A stretch of DNA of 64,000 nt, taken from assembly GCF_933509905.1 (NCBI RefSeq), contig NZ_OW150024.1, forward strand, positions 310,001 through 374,000, given 5' to 3'. The translations under genes and the position numbers were made by a program. Shown one piece after another: positions 50,959-60,752 of this stretch. The stretch is from Trichlorobacter ammonificans. Its GTDB lineage: Bacteria > Desulfobacterota > Desulfuromonadia > Geobacterales > Pseudopelobacteraceae. Each line of letters begins with the position of its first letter. Positions within the stretch are counted from its first letter, which is position 1. Under the pieces are notes generated by a model. That model was given only the letters and a program-made list of their open reading frames with translations, searched no databases and was not told the origin of the DNA.

Positions 50959-51525
50959 TTACTTGACGATAACGAATTCGGCGCGGCGGTTTTTGGACCA
51001 GGCGGCTTCGTCATGACCCTGAACGGCGGGCTTCTCCTTGCCGTAGCTGATGGTGGAGATCCGGTCGGCGGCAACGCCCAGCTTGATCAGGTGGCTGGCG
51101 GCGGACTTGGCGCGGCGGTCGCCCAGGGCCAGGTTGTACTCGTCGGTACCGCGCTCGTCGCAGTGACCTTCGATCTTGATCTTGGCACTGGCGTCCTTCT
51201 TCAGCAGGGCTTCTGCGTTCTTGGCGAGAACATCAAGGGTGTCCTTGCGCAGATCCGACTTGTCGAAGTCGAAGTAGACGGTTTCAAGGGAGATCGCCTC
51301 GGAAGCCTTGGCTCCCGTGCCTTCTTCCATCTTCGGCTCCGCTTTGGGCGGCTCCGGCTTGGGCGGCTCCGGTTGCGGTACCGGCTGCGGCGCCGGCTGG
51401 GGAGCAACCGTCTGCTGTTGAACAACCGGTTCGTCTTTCTTGACGACTTCATCCTTGGCACAACCCGCGGCCATCAGGGCCACCACACCAAGAGCTACAA
51501 CCATTCCTCTGAATCCGTTGCGCAT
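50959..51525 (-). CDS. pal: Peptidoglycan-associated lipoprotein Pal
   Basis: A 188-residue outer-membrane lipoprotein. The lipobox is LMAAGC. A Pro/Gln/Glu-rich linker of about 50 residues follows. The OmpA-like domain has FDFDKSDLRKDTLDVL, IKIEGHCDERGTDEYNLALGDRRA with the Asp and Arg that bind meso-diaminopimelate, and TISYGKEKP. Pal anchors the outer membrane to peptidoglycan and works with TolB. It is the last gene of the operon. The ATG at 51525 has AGGAGG 5 bases upstream. Confidence 0.94.
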   Translation of the reverse strand: MRNGFRGMVVALGVVALMAAGCAKDEVVKKDEPVVQQQTVAPQPAPQPVPQPEPPKPEPPKAEPKMEEGTGAKASEAISLETVYFDFDKSDLRKDTLDVLAKNAEALLKKDASAKIKIEGHCDERGTDEYNLALGDRRAKSAASHLIKLGVAADRISTISYGKEKPAVQGHDEAAWSKNRRAEFVIVK

Positions 51526-51636
51526 TGCTGCCTCCTTTTGTGTGCAGTTCATTCTACGGCTTGCAAGAGCCCGAATAGGCAAAATGTGGATGGATTATAC
51601 ACCCCCGGCGATCTTTTGCAACCGATTCCGAAAAAA

Positions 51637-52929
51637 TCATCGCGGTCGCGGTGTCCAGACCGGATGGGTATTGCTGCCGCCAGTGGTGCTGACCCTGGTC
51701 TGGCCGCTGCCGTCGGCGCGCATGACATAGATCGCTTCGTTCCCGCCGCGACGGGAACTGAAGACGATCAGGCGACCGTCGGGGGACCAGCGGGGGCGTT
51801 CGTTGTTTCCTTCCGTGGTCAACTGGACATGGTCGTTGCCGTCGGCGGTGGCGACAAAAATCTGATAACCGCCGGCGGAGCGGGTATAGGCGATCTTCGT
51901 GCCGTCCGGCGACCAGGCCGGGTTGACACTGTAGCTGCCGTTGGGGGAGATGCGCTGCAGGTTGCCGCCGTCGGCGTCCATGACATAGATTTGCGGCTTG
52001 CCCAGGCGGTCGGAGACAAAGGCGATTCTGGTGCCGTCCGGCGACCAGGCCGGCGAGACGTTGGCGGCATGGGTGACGGTCAGGCGCTGCGGGGCGGAGC
52101 CGTCGCGGTTGATGGTATAGATCTCGGTATTGCCATCCTTGGAGAGTCCCAGGGCGATCTTCGTGCCGTCCGGTGACCAGGCACCGGTGATGTTCAGGCC
52201 GGGGCGGGTGGAAACCGGCACCTCCACGGTACTGGCGAAGGCGCGTTTGTACAGGTCGGGATTACCCCGCTTGTAGGAGGTGAAGATGATTTCGCGACCA
52301 TCCGGCGCCACATCGGGAGAGAGGGTGATGGAGCGGTTGCGGGTCAACTGCTGGGGGTTGCGGCCGTCCCAGTCCATCAGCCAGATTTCCTTGCTGCCAC
52401 TCTGGCTGGAGACGTAGACGACCCGGGAGCTGAAGGGACCGGCGGTACCGGTAAGGGTCAACAGGATTTCATCGCTAAAGGCGTGGGTGAAGCGGCGCAG
52501 ATCCTTTTCCTTGCCCAGGTAGCGCTTGACGGCCAGCTGCTTCTTGCCGACCACATCGAAAAGGCGGAATTCAAGGGTCAACTCGTCGCCACGCAGCTCG
52601 TACTCTCCCAGCACCAGCAGATCGAAGCCCGCCGAAAGCCAGGGGATGAAGTCGATGCGGGAGAGGGCCAGTCCCCCTTCCTGGGGGGCGGCACTGCGCC
52701 GTTCCGTGGCGACCAGGCCGGACATGGTCAGGTCGAACCCGATCACCTCGGCTGCTTCGTCGGCCAATTCGTGACGGATGGTTGAGCCTGCCGGTTGCGG
52801 GGGAACCACGGCCATTTTCAACTGACGGTTGCCGGATGCCGTTACTTCAACGGGGGGGGCGGCGTCGGGTACGGATACCATGCACCAGCAGATCGCCAAC
52901 ACCCCGAACAGACGGATACACCATTTCAT
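51637..52929 (-). CDS. tolB: Tol-Pal system beta-propeller protein TolB
   Basis: A 430-residue periplasmic protein. Signal peptide LFGVLAICWCMVSVPDA, an N-terminal alpha/beta domain (residues 40-170), then a six-bladed propeller whose blades repeat WSPDGTKIAF-like units (WSPDGTKIALGLS, WSPDGTRIAFVSD, WSPDGTKIAYTR). TolB binds Pal and TolA during outer-membrane constriction at division. The length is normal. It overlaps tolA by 4 bases. A 111-base gap separates it from pal. Confidence 0.95.
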   Translation of the reverse strand: MKWCIRLFGVLAICWCMVSVPDAAPPVEVTASGNRQLKMAVVPPQPAGSTIRHELADEAAEVIGFDLTMSGLVATERRSAAPQEGGLALSRIDFIPWLSAGFDLLVLGEYELRGDELTLEFRLFDVVGKKQLAVKRYLGKEKDLRRFTHAFSDEILLTLTGTAGPFSSRVVYVSSQSGSKEIWLMDWDGRNPQQLTRNRSITLSPDVAPDGREIIFTSYKRGNPDLYKRAFASTVEVPVSTRPGLNITGAWSPDGTKIALGLSKDGNTEIYTINRDGSAPQRLTVTHAANVSPAWSPDGTRIAFVSDRLGKPQIYVMDADGGNLQRISPNGSYSVNPAWSPDGTKIAYTRSAGGYQIFVATADGNDHVQLTTEGNNERPRWSPDGRLIVFSSRRGGNEAIYVMRADGSGQTRVSTTGGSNTHPVWTPRPR

Positions 52930-53666
52930 TGCTGCACAACTCCTTCCGGTCTGAACACAAACACCCCCTCGTACTGGCTGCGACCCGGGGGAGGGCCGAA
53001 AGACGGCTCGGCCAGACTGATGGCCCGGCGGACCGAAAGCTCGAACATCTTGTCGTTGCTGCTCTTTTCAAACCGCGAACGGAGCAGTTTGCCGGTGCCG
53101 TCGATGGTGAGCCGCACCGCCACGAATGGCGCCGTGCTCTGGTAGCTGATGGTTTCCCGGAAAGCGTCCTTGAGGCGGGAGTGCAGGTAGGCGGTATAAT
53201 CGCTGCCCGCTTCGGTACCGGTCCCCTTGGGCATGCCGCTGCGGCCCCCTGCAGCCACCTTTGCCCGCAGTTCCTCCAGTCGTTGGGCCTGCCGGCGGGA
53301 GTCGGCGATGCTCTGCAGCTTCGCCAGCCGCTGGTCGAAGGTGCCCACGTCGGCCCGCGCTGCTGCCTGACGTTGTGCCGGTACACGGGGGGCGGGTGGC
53401 GTGGGTGTGGGTGTGGCGATGGCGGCCGGTTCGGGCGGTGGCGGGGCCACCTCCTCGCTGCTGGCGCTCTGCAGGGGGCTGCCGGCACGGGGATCGGCCA
53501 CCGGCAGGTTGACCACATCAACGTAATACGTGGTCTGGACCGGCCCCGGGTCCGCAGTCACCTGCTGCCACCAGATCAGGGCGGTGAACAGGACGGCGTG
53601 CAAGAGCAGCGACAGCGTCATGCTGACGGCAAAGCGGGAGTCTCTGGCGGGATGTACGCGCTGCAT
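52926..53666 (-). CDS. tolA: TolA-like protein with TonB C-terminal domain
   Basis: A 246-residue protein with one N-terminal membrane helix (SLLLHAVLFTALIWWQ). It has a short Pro/Ala-rich and helical stretch (APPPPEPAAIATPTP; QRLAKLQSIADSRRQAQRLEELRAKVAAG) and a C-terminal TonB/TolA-type domain (YTAYLHSRLKDAF, STAPFVAVRLTIDGTGKLLRSRF). TolA bridges the inner-membrane TolQR motor and Pal/TolB. The helical part is much shorter than in E. coli TolA. It sits between tolR and tolB, 3 bases after tolR. Confidence 0.82.
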   Translation of the reverse strand: MQRVHPARDSRFAVSMTLSLLLHAVLFTALIWWQQVTADPGPVQTTYYVDVVNLPVADPRAGSPLQSASSEEVAPPPPEPAAIATPTPTPPAPRVPAQRQAAARADVGTFDQRLAKLQSIADSRRQAQRLEELRAKVAAGGRSGMPKGTGTEAGSDYTAYLHSRLKDAFRETISYQSTAPFVAVRLTIDGTGKLLRSRFEKSSNDKMFELSVRRAISLAEPSFGPPPGRSQYEGVFVFRPEGVVQQ

Positions 53667-53669
53667 GGC

Positions 53670-54083
<414 letters not shown>

Positions 54084-54092
54084 GGCTCCCTC

Positions 54093-54779
<687 letters not shown>

Positions 54780-54802
54780 GAGTACGTACCTCCTGAAAAA
54801 GT

Positions 54803-54829
54803 AAAGAGAGGCAAAAGGGTAGCCTCTCC
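54803..54829 (-). terminator. Hairpin between the amidase gene and tolQ
   Basis: GAGAGGC (54806-54812) pairs with GCCTCTC (54822-54828). On the minus strand TTTACTTTTT follows. It could end the transcript from ftsK and the amidase gene before the tol operon. Confidence 0.5.
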
Positions 54830-54869
54830 CACGGGATGCGTCAAGAAAAACAGTGGTTACAGCAGGTTG

Positions 54870-55649
54870 TCAGTAGAGATCCGGCCGGCGATCGGCAAAG
54901 CAGGGGATCTGGGCCCGCCAGGCCGTCATGGCCTGCCGGTCCAGGGTGGCCAGCACTTCGCCGGGTCGCTCCCCGGCATCGGCCAGCACCTCGCCGCAAT
55001 GGTCGATCACCATGCTCATGCCGAAAAAATCCAGCTTGCCGATCAGGCCGCAGGCGTTGGCCGCCACCACCGGCAGCTGGTTTTCTATGGCCCGTGCCCG
55101 CAGCAGGGTCCGCCAGTGCTCCTGGCGCGGCTTGGGCCACTGGGCCGGCACGCAGATGAGGTCCGCCCCCTCCAGGGCCAAGCGGCGGGACAGCTCGGGA
55201 AAGCGCAGGTCGTAGCAGATGATCACCCCGATCTTCCCCAGGGAGGTCTCGGCCAGGCACCAGCGCTCTCCCCCCTTGAACGCCGTGTCTTCCCCCAGCA
55301 GGGAGAAGAGATGCAGCTTGCGGTAGGTGGCGGCGATCCGGCCGCGGTCAATGACATGAATGGTGTTGAACACCCGGTTGTCGCCGGCCGGCTCCGGCTG
55401 GCTCCCCACGATCACCAGATTGTGGCGCACGGACAGCTCCTGCAGTTCCGCCACCACCGCATCGGTCCGCTGGGCCAGTTCGGTGAGGGTGCGGTAGGCG
55501 AAGCCGGTGGACCATAGCTCCGGCAGTACGGCCAGCTGCGCCCCCCGGTCGGCCACCCGGGCCAGGGCGTCGCGGACGTGGCTCAGGTTGGCCTCCACGT
55601 CTCCCTGCTGCACGTTGAACTGGATGGCGGCGGCGATAATCTGCTGCAT
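54870..55649 (-). CDS. Nitrilase-superfamily amidase (YafV/Nit2-like)
   Basis: A 259-residue carbon-nitrogen hydrolase. The catalytic triad is visible: Glu in LPELWSTGFAYR, Lys in TYRKLHLFSLLGED, and Cys in GVIICYDLRFPELSR. The pattern matches YafV/Nit2-type omega-amidases, which hydrolyse alpha-ketoglutaramate and related amides. It is a single soluble domain of normal length. It lies 9 bases downstream of ftsK on the same strand. Confidence 0.88.
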   Translation of the reverse strand: MQQIIAAAIQFNVQQGDVEANLSHVRDALARVADRGAQLAVLPELWSTGFAYRTLTELAQRTDAVVAELQELSVRHNLVIVGSQPEPAGDNRVFNTIHVIDRGRIAATYRKLHLFSLLGEDTAFKGGERWCLAETSLGKIGVIICYDLRFPELSRRLALEGADLICVPAQWPKPRQEHWRTLLRARAIENQLPVVAANACGLIGKLDFFGMSMVIDHCGEVLADAGERPGEVLATLDRQAMTAWRAQIPCFADRRPDLY

Positions 55650-55658
55650 GGCTGTCTC

Positions 55659-57996
55659 CTAGCGGGTCAGTTGGGAGTTGAGGTAGGCGTTGATCACGTC
55701 GGTGTAAATTTCCCGCGGCTTGCTGGTGCCGTCGCCGGGGGCGACCATCCCTTCCCGCTCCATCATCTCGATGATCCGGGCGGCCCGGTTGTAGCCGATG
55801 CGCAGACGGCGCTGCACCATGGAGATGCTGGCCTGGCGGGTCTCCGCCACCAACCGCAGGGCATCCTCCCAGCGTTCGTCCAGCTCCTCCTCCTCTGGCG
55901 TCCCCTTGTCGTCGTTTTCTTTCATGGTCAGGATTGACTGGTCGTAGACCGGCTTTCCCTGTTTTTTCAGGAAATCAACCACCCGCTGCACCTCGGCGTC
56001 GGAGACAAAGGCGCCGTGGATCCGCTTCAGGCGGCCGGTGCCCGGCGGCAGGTAGAGCATGTCCCCCATCCCCAGCAGGGCCTCGGCACCGTTGCAGTCC
56101 AGGATGGTGCGGGAGTCCACCTTGGAGGAGACCTGGAAGGCGATGCGGGAGGGGAGGTTGGCCTTGATCAGGCCGGTGATCACATCCACCGAGGGACGCT
56201 GGGTGGCCAGGATCAGGTGGATGCCGGCGGCCCGGGCCTTCTGGGCCAGACGGGCGATATGCTCTTCCACCTCGCGGCCCGCCACCATCATCAAGTCGGC
56301 CAGCTCGTCCACGATCACCACGATGTAGGGGAGGTGGCTGTGCTCCAGTTCCTCCGGCGTATCCACCACGAAGGGGAGCGGGTCCGCCGCGTCCGGCGCC
56401 TCACCCTCCTCCACGATCTCTTCCAGTTCCTCGATGATCTCCTCGTCGGAGACGCCGTTGCCGGCCAGCTCTTCCTCCTCGGCGGCCAGCTTGCGGTTGT
56501 AGGATTCGATGTTGCGCACCCCCTTGTCCGCCAGCAGGCGGTAGCGGCGCTCCATCTCGTTCACCGCCCATTTCAGGGCCAGGGAAGCCTTCTTCGGCTC
56601 CGTCACCACCGGCAGCAGCAGGTGGGGAATCCCCTCGTACATGGAGAACTCCAGCATCTTGGGGTCCACCATGATGAAACGCACATCGCGGGGGGTGGCG
56701 GTGTAGAGCAGCGACAGGATCATGGTGTTGACCGAGACCGACTTGCCGGAGCCGGTGGAGCCGGCCACCAGCAGGTGGGGCGCCTTGGCCAGATCGGTGA
56801 TCAGCGGCAGCCCGGCGATATCCTTGCCCAGCACCAGGGGGAGCTTCATCCGGCTCTGCAGGAACTCCTCGCAGGTGAAGATTTCCCGCAGAAAAACCGT
56901 TTCCCGCTCCCGGTTGGGTACCTCGATGCCCACCACCCCCTTGCCGGGGATCGGCGCCACGATCCGGATGGAGAGGGCCTGCAGCGCCATGGTCAGGTCG
57001 TCGGAGAGGCCGGCGATGCGGCTGATCTTGATCCCCGGCGCCGGGGCGAACTCGTACATGGTGATCACCGGGCCGGGACAGATCTCCTTCACCTCGCCGT
57101 CGATGCCGAAATCCTGCAGCTTCTTTTCCAGCAGCCGGGCGTTCATCTCCAGCAGGTCCCGTTCGATACGGCGCTCCGTGGCCGGGGGCTGGTCCAGCAG
57201 CGACAGCGGCGGGGTATGGAAGCCGGCGTCGCTCCTGATGAAATCGAAGGATTCCTGTACCGGTTTTTCCTTGGCCGCCTCTTCCTTCTTCTTTTCCTTG
57301 CGGAAGAGGTTGGGACGGGGGGCGGTGGGGGGGGGCGGCCGGTTTGATCACCGGGCCGCTGGCCGGCAGGGGGCGTCCCTCGGTGCGGGCCTTTTCCTTC
57401 TGCTGCTCCTCGCGCTTGAACGCCTGGCGCTCCTGGCGTGCCGCCCACTTGTGCCGCAGGTTTTCCAGCCACCAGGAGGCGAACAGCACAAAGGAGAAGC
57501 CGGACAGTACCATGACGGAGGCAGCCAACAGCGGCAGCAGCACCAGCAGTGCCCCCACGGTGCCGACAGTGGTTTTCAGCAGGCGGACCAGCAGGGCGCC
57601 GATGGCGCCGCCGGTGGGAACCTGCTGTCCCAGCAGGGTGGTCACTTCCAGGTTGAAGGCGAACAGTGCCGCCAGCGACACCAGCAGGCCGCCGAAGGCC
57701 ACCGACTTGTAGAGGCGCAGCCGCGGTTCCTTGAAGCGGAGCAGATTGTAGGCGATCAGCAGCAGCACGCCGGGCAGCAGGTAGGAGGCCAGCCCGAACA
57801 GCATCAGCAGCAGGTCGGCCACCTGGGCGCCCAGCCGTCCCCCCAGGTTCTGCACGCCGCTGGCGGTGGACCAGCTGTTCAGGGATTGATCGGCGCTGCT
57901 GAAGGTGAACAGTGCCATGAGGAGGAAGATCCCCACGGCGCCGATGGCCATCCCCTGCAGCTCTTTGACCAGTTTTTCCTTGCGGGCGTCGTCCAC
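55659..57996 (-). CDS. ftsK: DNA translocase FtsK, disrupted by an apparent one-base frameshift
   Basis: This is one FtsK gene split over two frames. From 57996 the first frame encodes about 220 residues, including four membrane helices (LVKELQGMAIGAVGIFLLMALF and so on) and the start of the linker (GPVIKPAAPP). A run of nine C (plus strand G, 57327-57335) then shifts the frame. With eight C the linker would continue ...PPPTAPRPNLFRKEKKKEEAAKE and join the second frame, giving a chain of about 778 residues. That frame has a Walker A VAGSTGSGKSVSVNT, Walker B IVVIVDELADLMM, and a C-terminal gamma domain (DALRLVAETRQASISMVQRRL). FtsK pumps chromosome DNA at the division septum and is usually essential, so an assembly error, slippage or a real mutation must be separated. 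Confidence 0.9.
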
Positions 57997-58007
57997 GGTG
58001 TACCTGT

Positions 58008-58415
58008 TTACGCTACCCTGAAGTCGAGGCTGAATTCAGGGGGGGTGAGCAGTGCCTTCTTGACGGTGCAGAGATTGGCCGCACGTACCACGGCATCGCG
58101 GTATTTCTCCGGAAAGGAGGGGGGCAGGTTGACGGTGATGGTCACCCGGGACGGGCGCCGTTTTCCTTGATCGTCCTGCTCGAACTCCACCGTCTGGTCG
58201 AGGGAAATCCCCGCGGTGGGGATGTTGCGTGCCGTGCAGAATTCCAGCACGTAAAAGCCGGCGCAGGTACCGATGGCGCCGAGGAAGCAGGCGAAGGGGG
58301 AAGGGGCGCTCCCCTCCCCGCCCTGCTCCACCGGCTGATCGGTCACCAGCTGCAGGCCGTCGGGGAAGGTGGCCGCCACCTTTTTCCCGCCGGTCAGGGA
58401 GATGGCGATATTCAT
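58008..58415 (-). CDS. OsmC family peroxiredoxin-like protein
   Basis: A 135-residue protein of the OsmC/Ohr family, which reduces organic peroxides through two Cys residues. The candidates are in FLGAIGTCAGFYVLEFCTARN and AANLCTVKKALL; the second sits in the usual CxxxKxL position. The middle has FEQDDQGKRRPSRVTITVNLP. It overlaps the lipoprotein gene upstream by 4 bases and lies 11 bases before ftsK. The substrate peroxide is not known. Confidence 0.85.
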   Translation of the reverse strand: MNIAISLTGGKKVAATFPDGLQLVTDQPVEQGGEGSAPSPFACFLGAIGTCAGFYVLEFCTARNIPTAGISLDQTVEFEQDDQGKRRPSRVTITVNLPPSFPEKYRDAVVRAANLCTVKKALLTPPEFSLDFRVA

Positions 58416-59302
58416 CTGCCCGGCTCCTTCAGCGGTGCCGCCGGTGCGCCCGGTTGGGCCGGCGGTGGGGCCACGGCCGGTGCGGGGGCAGGGGGTGCCG
58501 CCGGCCGGGTGGTCCGGTCCAGGCTGATCAGGGAGACCATCTCCTCAAACTGGCTCAGATAGAGATCGGCATCGCCGGTCTCGCGCCGCAGCAGATCGAC
58601 ACGCCGCTTGTCCAGGGCTCGCCTGACGCCGTCCATGGTCTTGAACTTGACCTGGATCGTGCCGCTCAGGTTGGCCTTGGCCTCCTCGAAATCGGGATAC
58701 TGCAGGTTGAGCAGCGGATTAAAGGACAGTACCTTGCGACGGAAATTCGGGTACTCCCAGAGGATGACCCCGCGGGAGTCCACGATCTGGGCAGTCATGA
58801 TCAGGTAGTTGTAGGAGCTTTCCAGCGAGTCCAGCATGGTGGCGGCGTAGATTTTCTCCGGCCGGGTGATGCCGCTGATCACCACCAGCAGCAGGGCGTC
58901 CAGGCTGTTCTTGCGCAGGTAGGCCTGCAGCGCCTCTTCCTTCCAGAAGTACTTGTTGTACTGGATGGCGGCGTCGTCACGCCGCTCCCGGCGCTGCAGC
59001 AGGTTGGCAAACAGTGCCTTGGGATCGTCGTCGATCATGGTGACCGCGTAGAAGCTGTCGGTGTTCTTGAGCAGGCGCACCAAGTGCCGCTCATGAACGC
59101 GGTTGTTGGCGGCAAGCAGGGTGAGCAGCTCCTCTTTCTGGGGGAAGCGGATATCGGAGTCGGCATCGACGATGATCGGCGCCACTCCCAGCACCTTGAC
59201 CCGTTCCACCATTTCTTCCTTCGGCAGGTTGAAATGGTTCTGGGCGCAGCCGGCTGCAAAGGGAAGCAGCATCAGGCAGAGTATGAGCGAGATCCGTTTC
59301 AT
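58412..59302 (-). CDS. Uncharacterised lipoprotein
   Basis: A 296-residue lipoprotein; the lipobox is LPFAAGC. The mature part has a mixed alpha/beta look: VKVLGVAPIIVDADSDIRFPQKEE, LQAYLRKNSLDALLLVVISG and VDSRGVILWEYPNFRRKVL. This resembles proteins with a CsgG- or TolB-N-like envelope fold, but I recognise no named family. It ends in a Pro/Ala-rich tail (APPAPAPAVAPPPAQP). The ATG at 59302 has AGGAGG 4 bases upstream. Its stop overlaps the OsmC start. Confidence 0.7.
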   Translation of the reverse strand: MKRISLILCLMLLPFAAGCAQNHFNLPKEEMVERVKVLGVAPIIVDADSDIRFPQKEELLTLLAANNRVHERHLVRLLKNTDSFYAVTMIDDDPKALFANLLQRRERRDDAAIQYNKYFWKEEALQAYLRKNSLDALLLVVISGITRPEKIYAATMLDSLESSYNYLIMTAQIVDSRGVILWEYPNFRRKVLSFNPLLNLQYPDFEEAKANLSGTIQVKFKTMDGVRRALDKRRVDLLRRETGDADLYLSQFEEMVSLISLDRTTRPAAPPAPAPAVAPPPAQPGAPAAPLKEPGR

Positions 59303-59403
59303 TGGGCCTCCTTGGTTCACGTATGGTCTGCACAGCATCGCATAGCTATAGCAGATGACGGGGGTATTTTCCAGACCTATCCCCGTTCCTGCACGTCGAT
59401 CCC

Positions 59404-59432
59404 TTGACCGGCGTGGCCATACCCGCTAGTAT
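59404..59432 (+). promoter_or_regulatory. Promoter of the plsC-rnj operon
   Basis: TTGACC (59404-59409), a 17-base spacer and TAGTAT (59427-59432). Transcription would start near 59439, about 20 bases before the plsC start. Confidence 0.6.
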
Positions 59433-59458
59433 CGCGGGATATTTTTTCGGAGAGCTGA

Positions 59459-60169
59459 ATGACGATGGCCTTCCTGCGCGGCCTGTTGTACATGTCCCTG
59501 TTCTTTCCCCTGACCTTCCTGGTGGCCGGAACCGCCCTGGTCTGCAGCCTTCCCGACCCTCGGCGGTACGGGGCCTTTGCCCGGTTCTGGGGCAGGATGG
59601 GGCTGGCGCTTGCCGGCATCAGAGTCGCGGTGAACGGTACGGAGCGGCTGCCGGCGGGGCCGGTGATCGTGATGAGCAACCACCAGAGCAATTTCGATAT
59701 CCTGGCCCTGCAGGGGCATTTTCCGCGCCGCCTGTCCTGGATCGCCAAGGAGGAACTGTTCCGTATTCCGGTCTTCGGCCCTTCCATGCGGCGGGGAGGC
59801 TACATCCCCCTGGACCGGGGGCACGGACGCAAGGCACTGAAAAGTATCGACGAGGCGGCGCAGCAGATCCGGAACGGCGCCAGCGTGATCATCTTTCCGG
59901 AGGGGACCCGCACCCGTGACGGCAGGCTGCTCCCCTTCAAGCGGGGGGGCTTCATGCTGGCGGCACGGGCCGGGGTGCCGGTGGTGCCGGTGACCCTTGT
60001 GGGCAGTTTCGGGGTCAACCCCGGCGGGACATGCAAGCTGTACCCGTTCCGGCAGGTGGAGATCAGGATCGGCAAGCCGATTGCGGTGCCGCAGGGGATG
60101 CGACGGAGTGAAGCGGAGGAGTTCCTGATGGCGCGGGTCCATGATGCCATAGCGAAGGAGATCGGATGA
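59459..60169 (+). CDS. plsC: 1-acyl-sn-glycerol-3-phosphate acyltransferase
   Basis: A 236-residue membrane-bound acyltransferase of the PlsC family, which adds the second acyl chain to make phosphatidic acid. It has an N-terminal membrane helix (LYMSLFFPLTFLVAGTALV), the NHQSNFD catalytic HX4D motif, RGGYIPLDRG, and the FPEGTRTRDG glycerol-phosphate site. The length is normal. It overlaps the next gene by 4 bases (ATGA). Confidence 0.9.
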   Translation: MTMAFLRGLLYMSLFFPLTFLVAGTALVCSLPDPRRYGAFARFWGRMGLALAGIRVAVNGTERLPAGPVIVMSNHQSNFDILALQGHFPRRLSWIAKEELFRIPVFGPSMRRGGYIPLDRGHGRKALKSIDEAAQQIRNGASVIIFPEGTRTRDGRLLPFKRGGFMLAARAGVPVVPVTLVGSFGVNPGGTCKLYPFRQVEIRIGKPIAVPQGMRRSEAEEFLMARVHDAIAKEIG

Positions 60170-60351
60170 TCAGGCTGCTCTACGCCCTGCTCTGCCTGGC
60201 CGGCATCGCCCTGGTCGGCTGGGGGCTGCCGACGGCCCACCGCTGGCCCTCCCCCCGCAACCTGCTGCCGGCCCTGGCGGTACTGCTGGGGACCGCTGCC
60301 GCCCTGCTCGGCATACTGCTCACCGTGCTGCCGCGGTTTTTCCTGGAGTGA
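60166..60351 (+). CDS. Small membrane protein of unknown function
   Basis: A 61-residue protein with two hydrophobic stretches (LLYALLCLAGIALVGWGL; LLPALAVLLGTAAALLGILLTVL) joined by the polar PTAHRWPSPRN. No family is recognised. It overlaps plsC by 4 bases and the reading frame closes just before the next gene. Its position points to co-translation with plsC and RNase J. Confidence 0.65.
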   Translation: MIRLLYALLCLAGIALVGWGLPTAHRWPSPRNLLPALAVLLGTAAALLGILLTVLPRFFLE

Positions 60352-60356
60352 CCGCC

Positions 60357-60752
60357 ATGGTGCGTACCGCAACTACCGTCCTGCTGGCGCTGCTCCTGGC
60401 AGCGCTGCTCGTGACCGCCACGGTCCACCGCCGGCAACAGGCCCAGTTCGCGGCCGGCGAGCAGGGGAGCCGTGCCGGCGACTTCATGATGGCGCTTACC
60501 GGCTATGAATCGGCGATCCGGATGTACCTTCCCTTCTCCGACGCGATGGAACAGGCGTCGGAGCGGATCTGGGCCCTGGGGCTGGTGGCCGAACGGCGCA
60601 GCGATGTCGAGCGGGCCCTGATCGCCTACCGGTCGCTGCGCAGCGCCTGGTACGGCGTGTGCTGGCTGCACCAGCCGGGGCAGCGCTGGATAGAACGGTG
60701 CGATACAAAGATCGCGGCGCTCGCGCCGCTGCGCAAAGGAGCGTCGCCATGA
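60357..60752 (+). CDS. Conserved-looking membrane-anchored protein
   Basis: A 131-residue protein with one N-terminal membrane helix (TTVLLALLLAALLVTATVH) and a helical C-terminal part with TPR-like character (GDFMMALTGYESAIRMYLPFS, DVERALIAYRSLRSAWYGVCWL). I do not recognise a family. The ATG at 60357 has GGAG 8 bases upstream; a GTG at 60348 overlaps the previous stop. It overlaps the RNase J start by 4 bases. Confidence 0.65.
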   Translation: MVRTATTVLLALLLAALLVTATVHRRQQAQFAAGEQGSRAGDFMMALTGYESAIRMYLPFSDAMEQASERIWALGLVAERRSDVERALIAYRSLRSAWYGVCWLHQPGQRWIERCDTKIAALAPLRKGASP

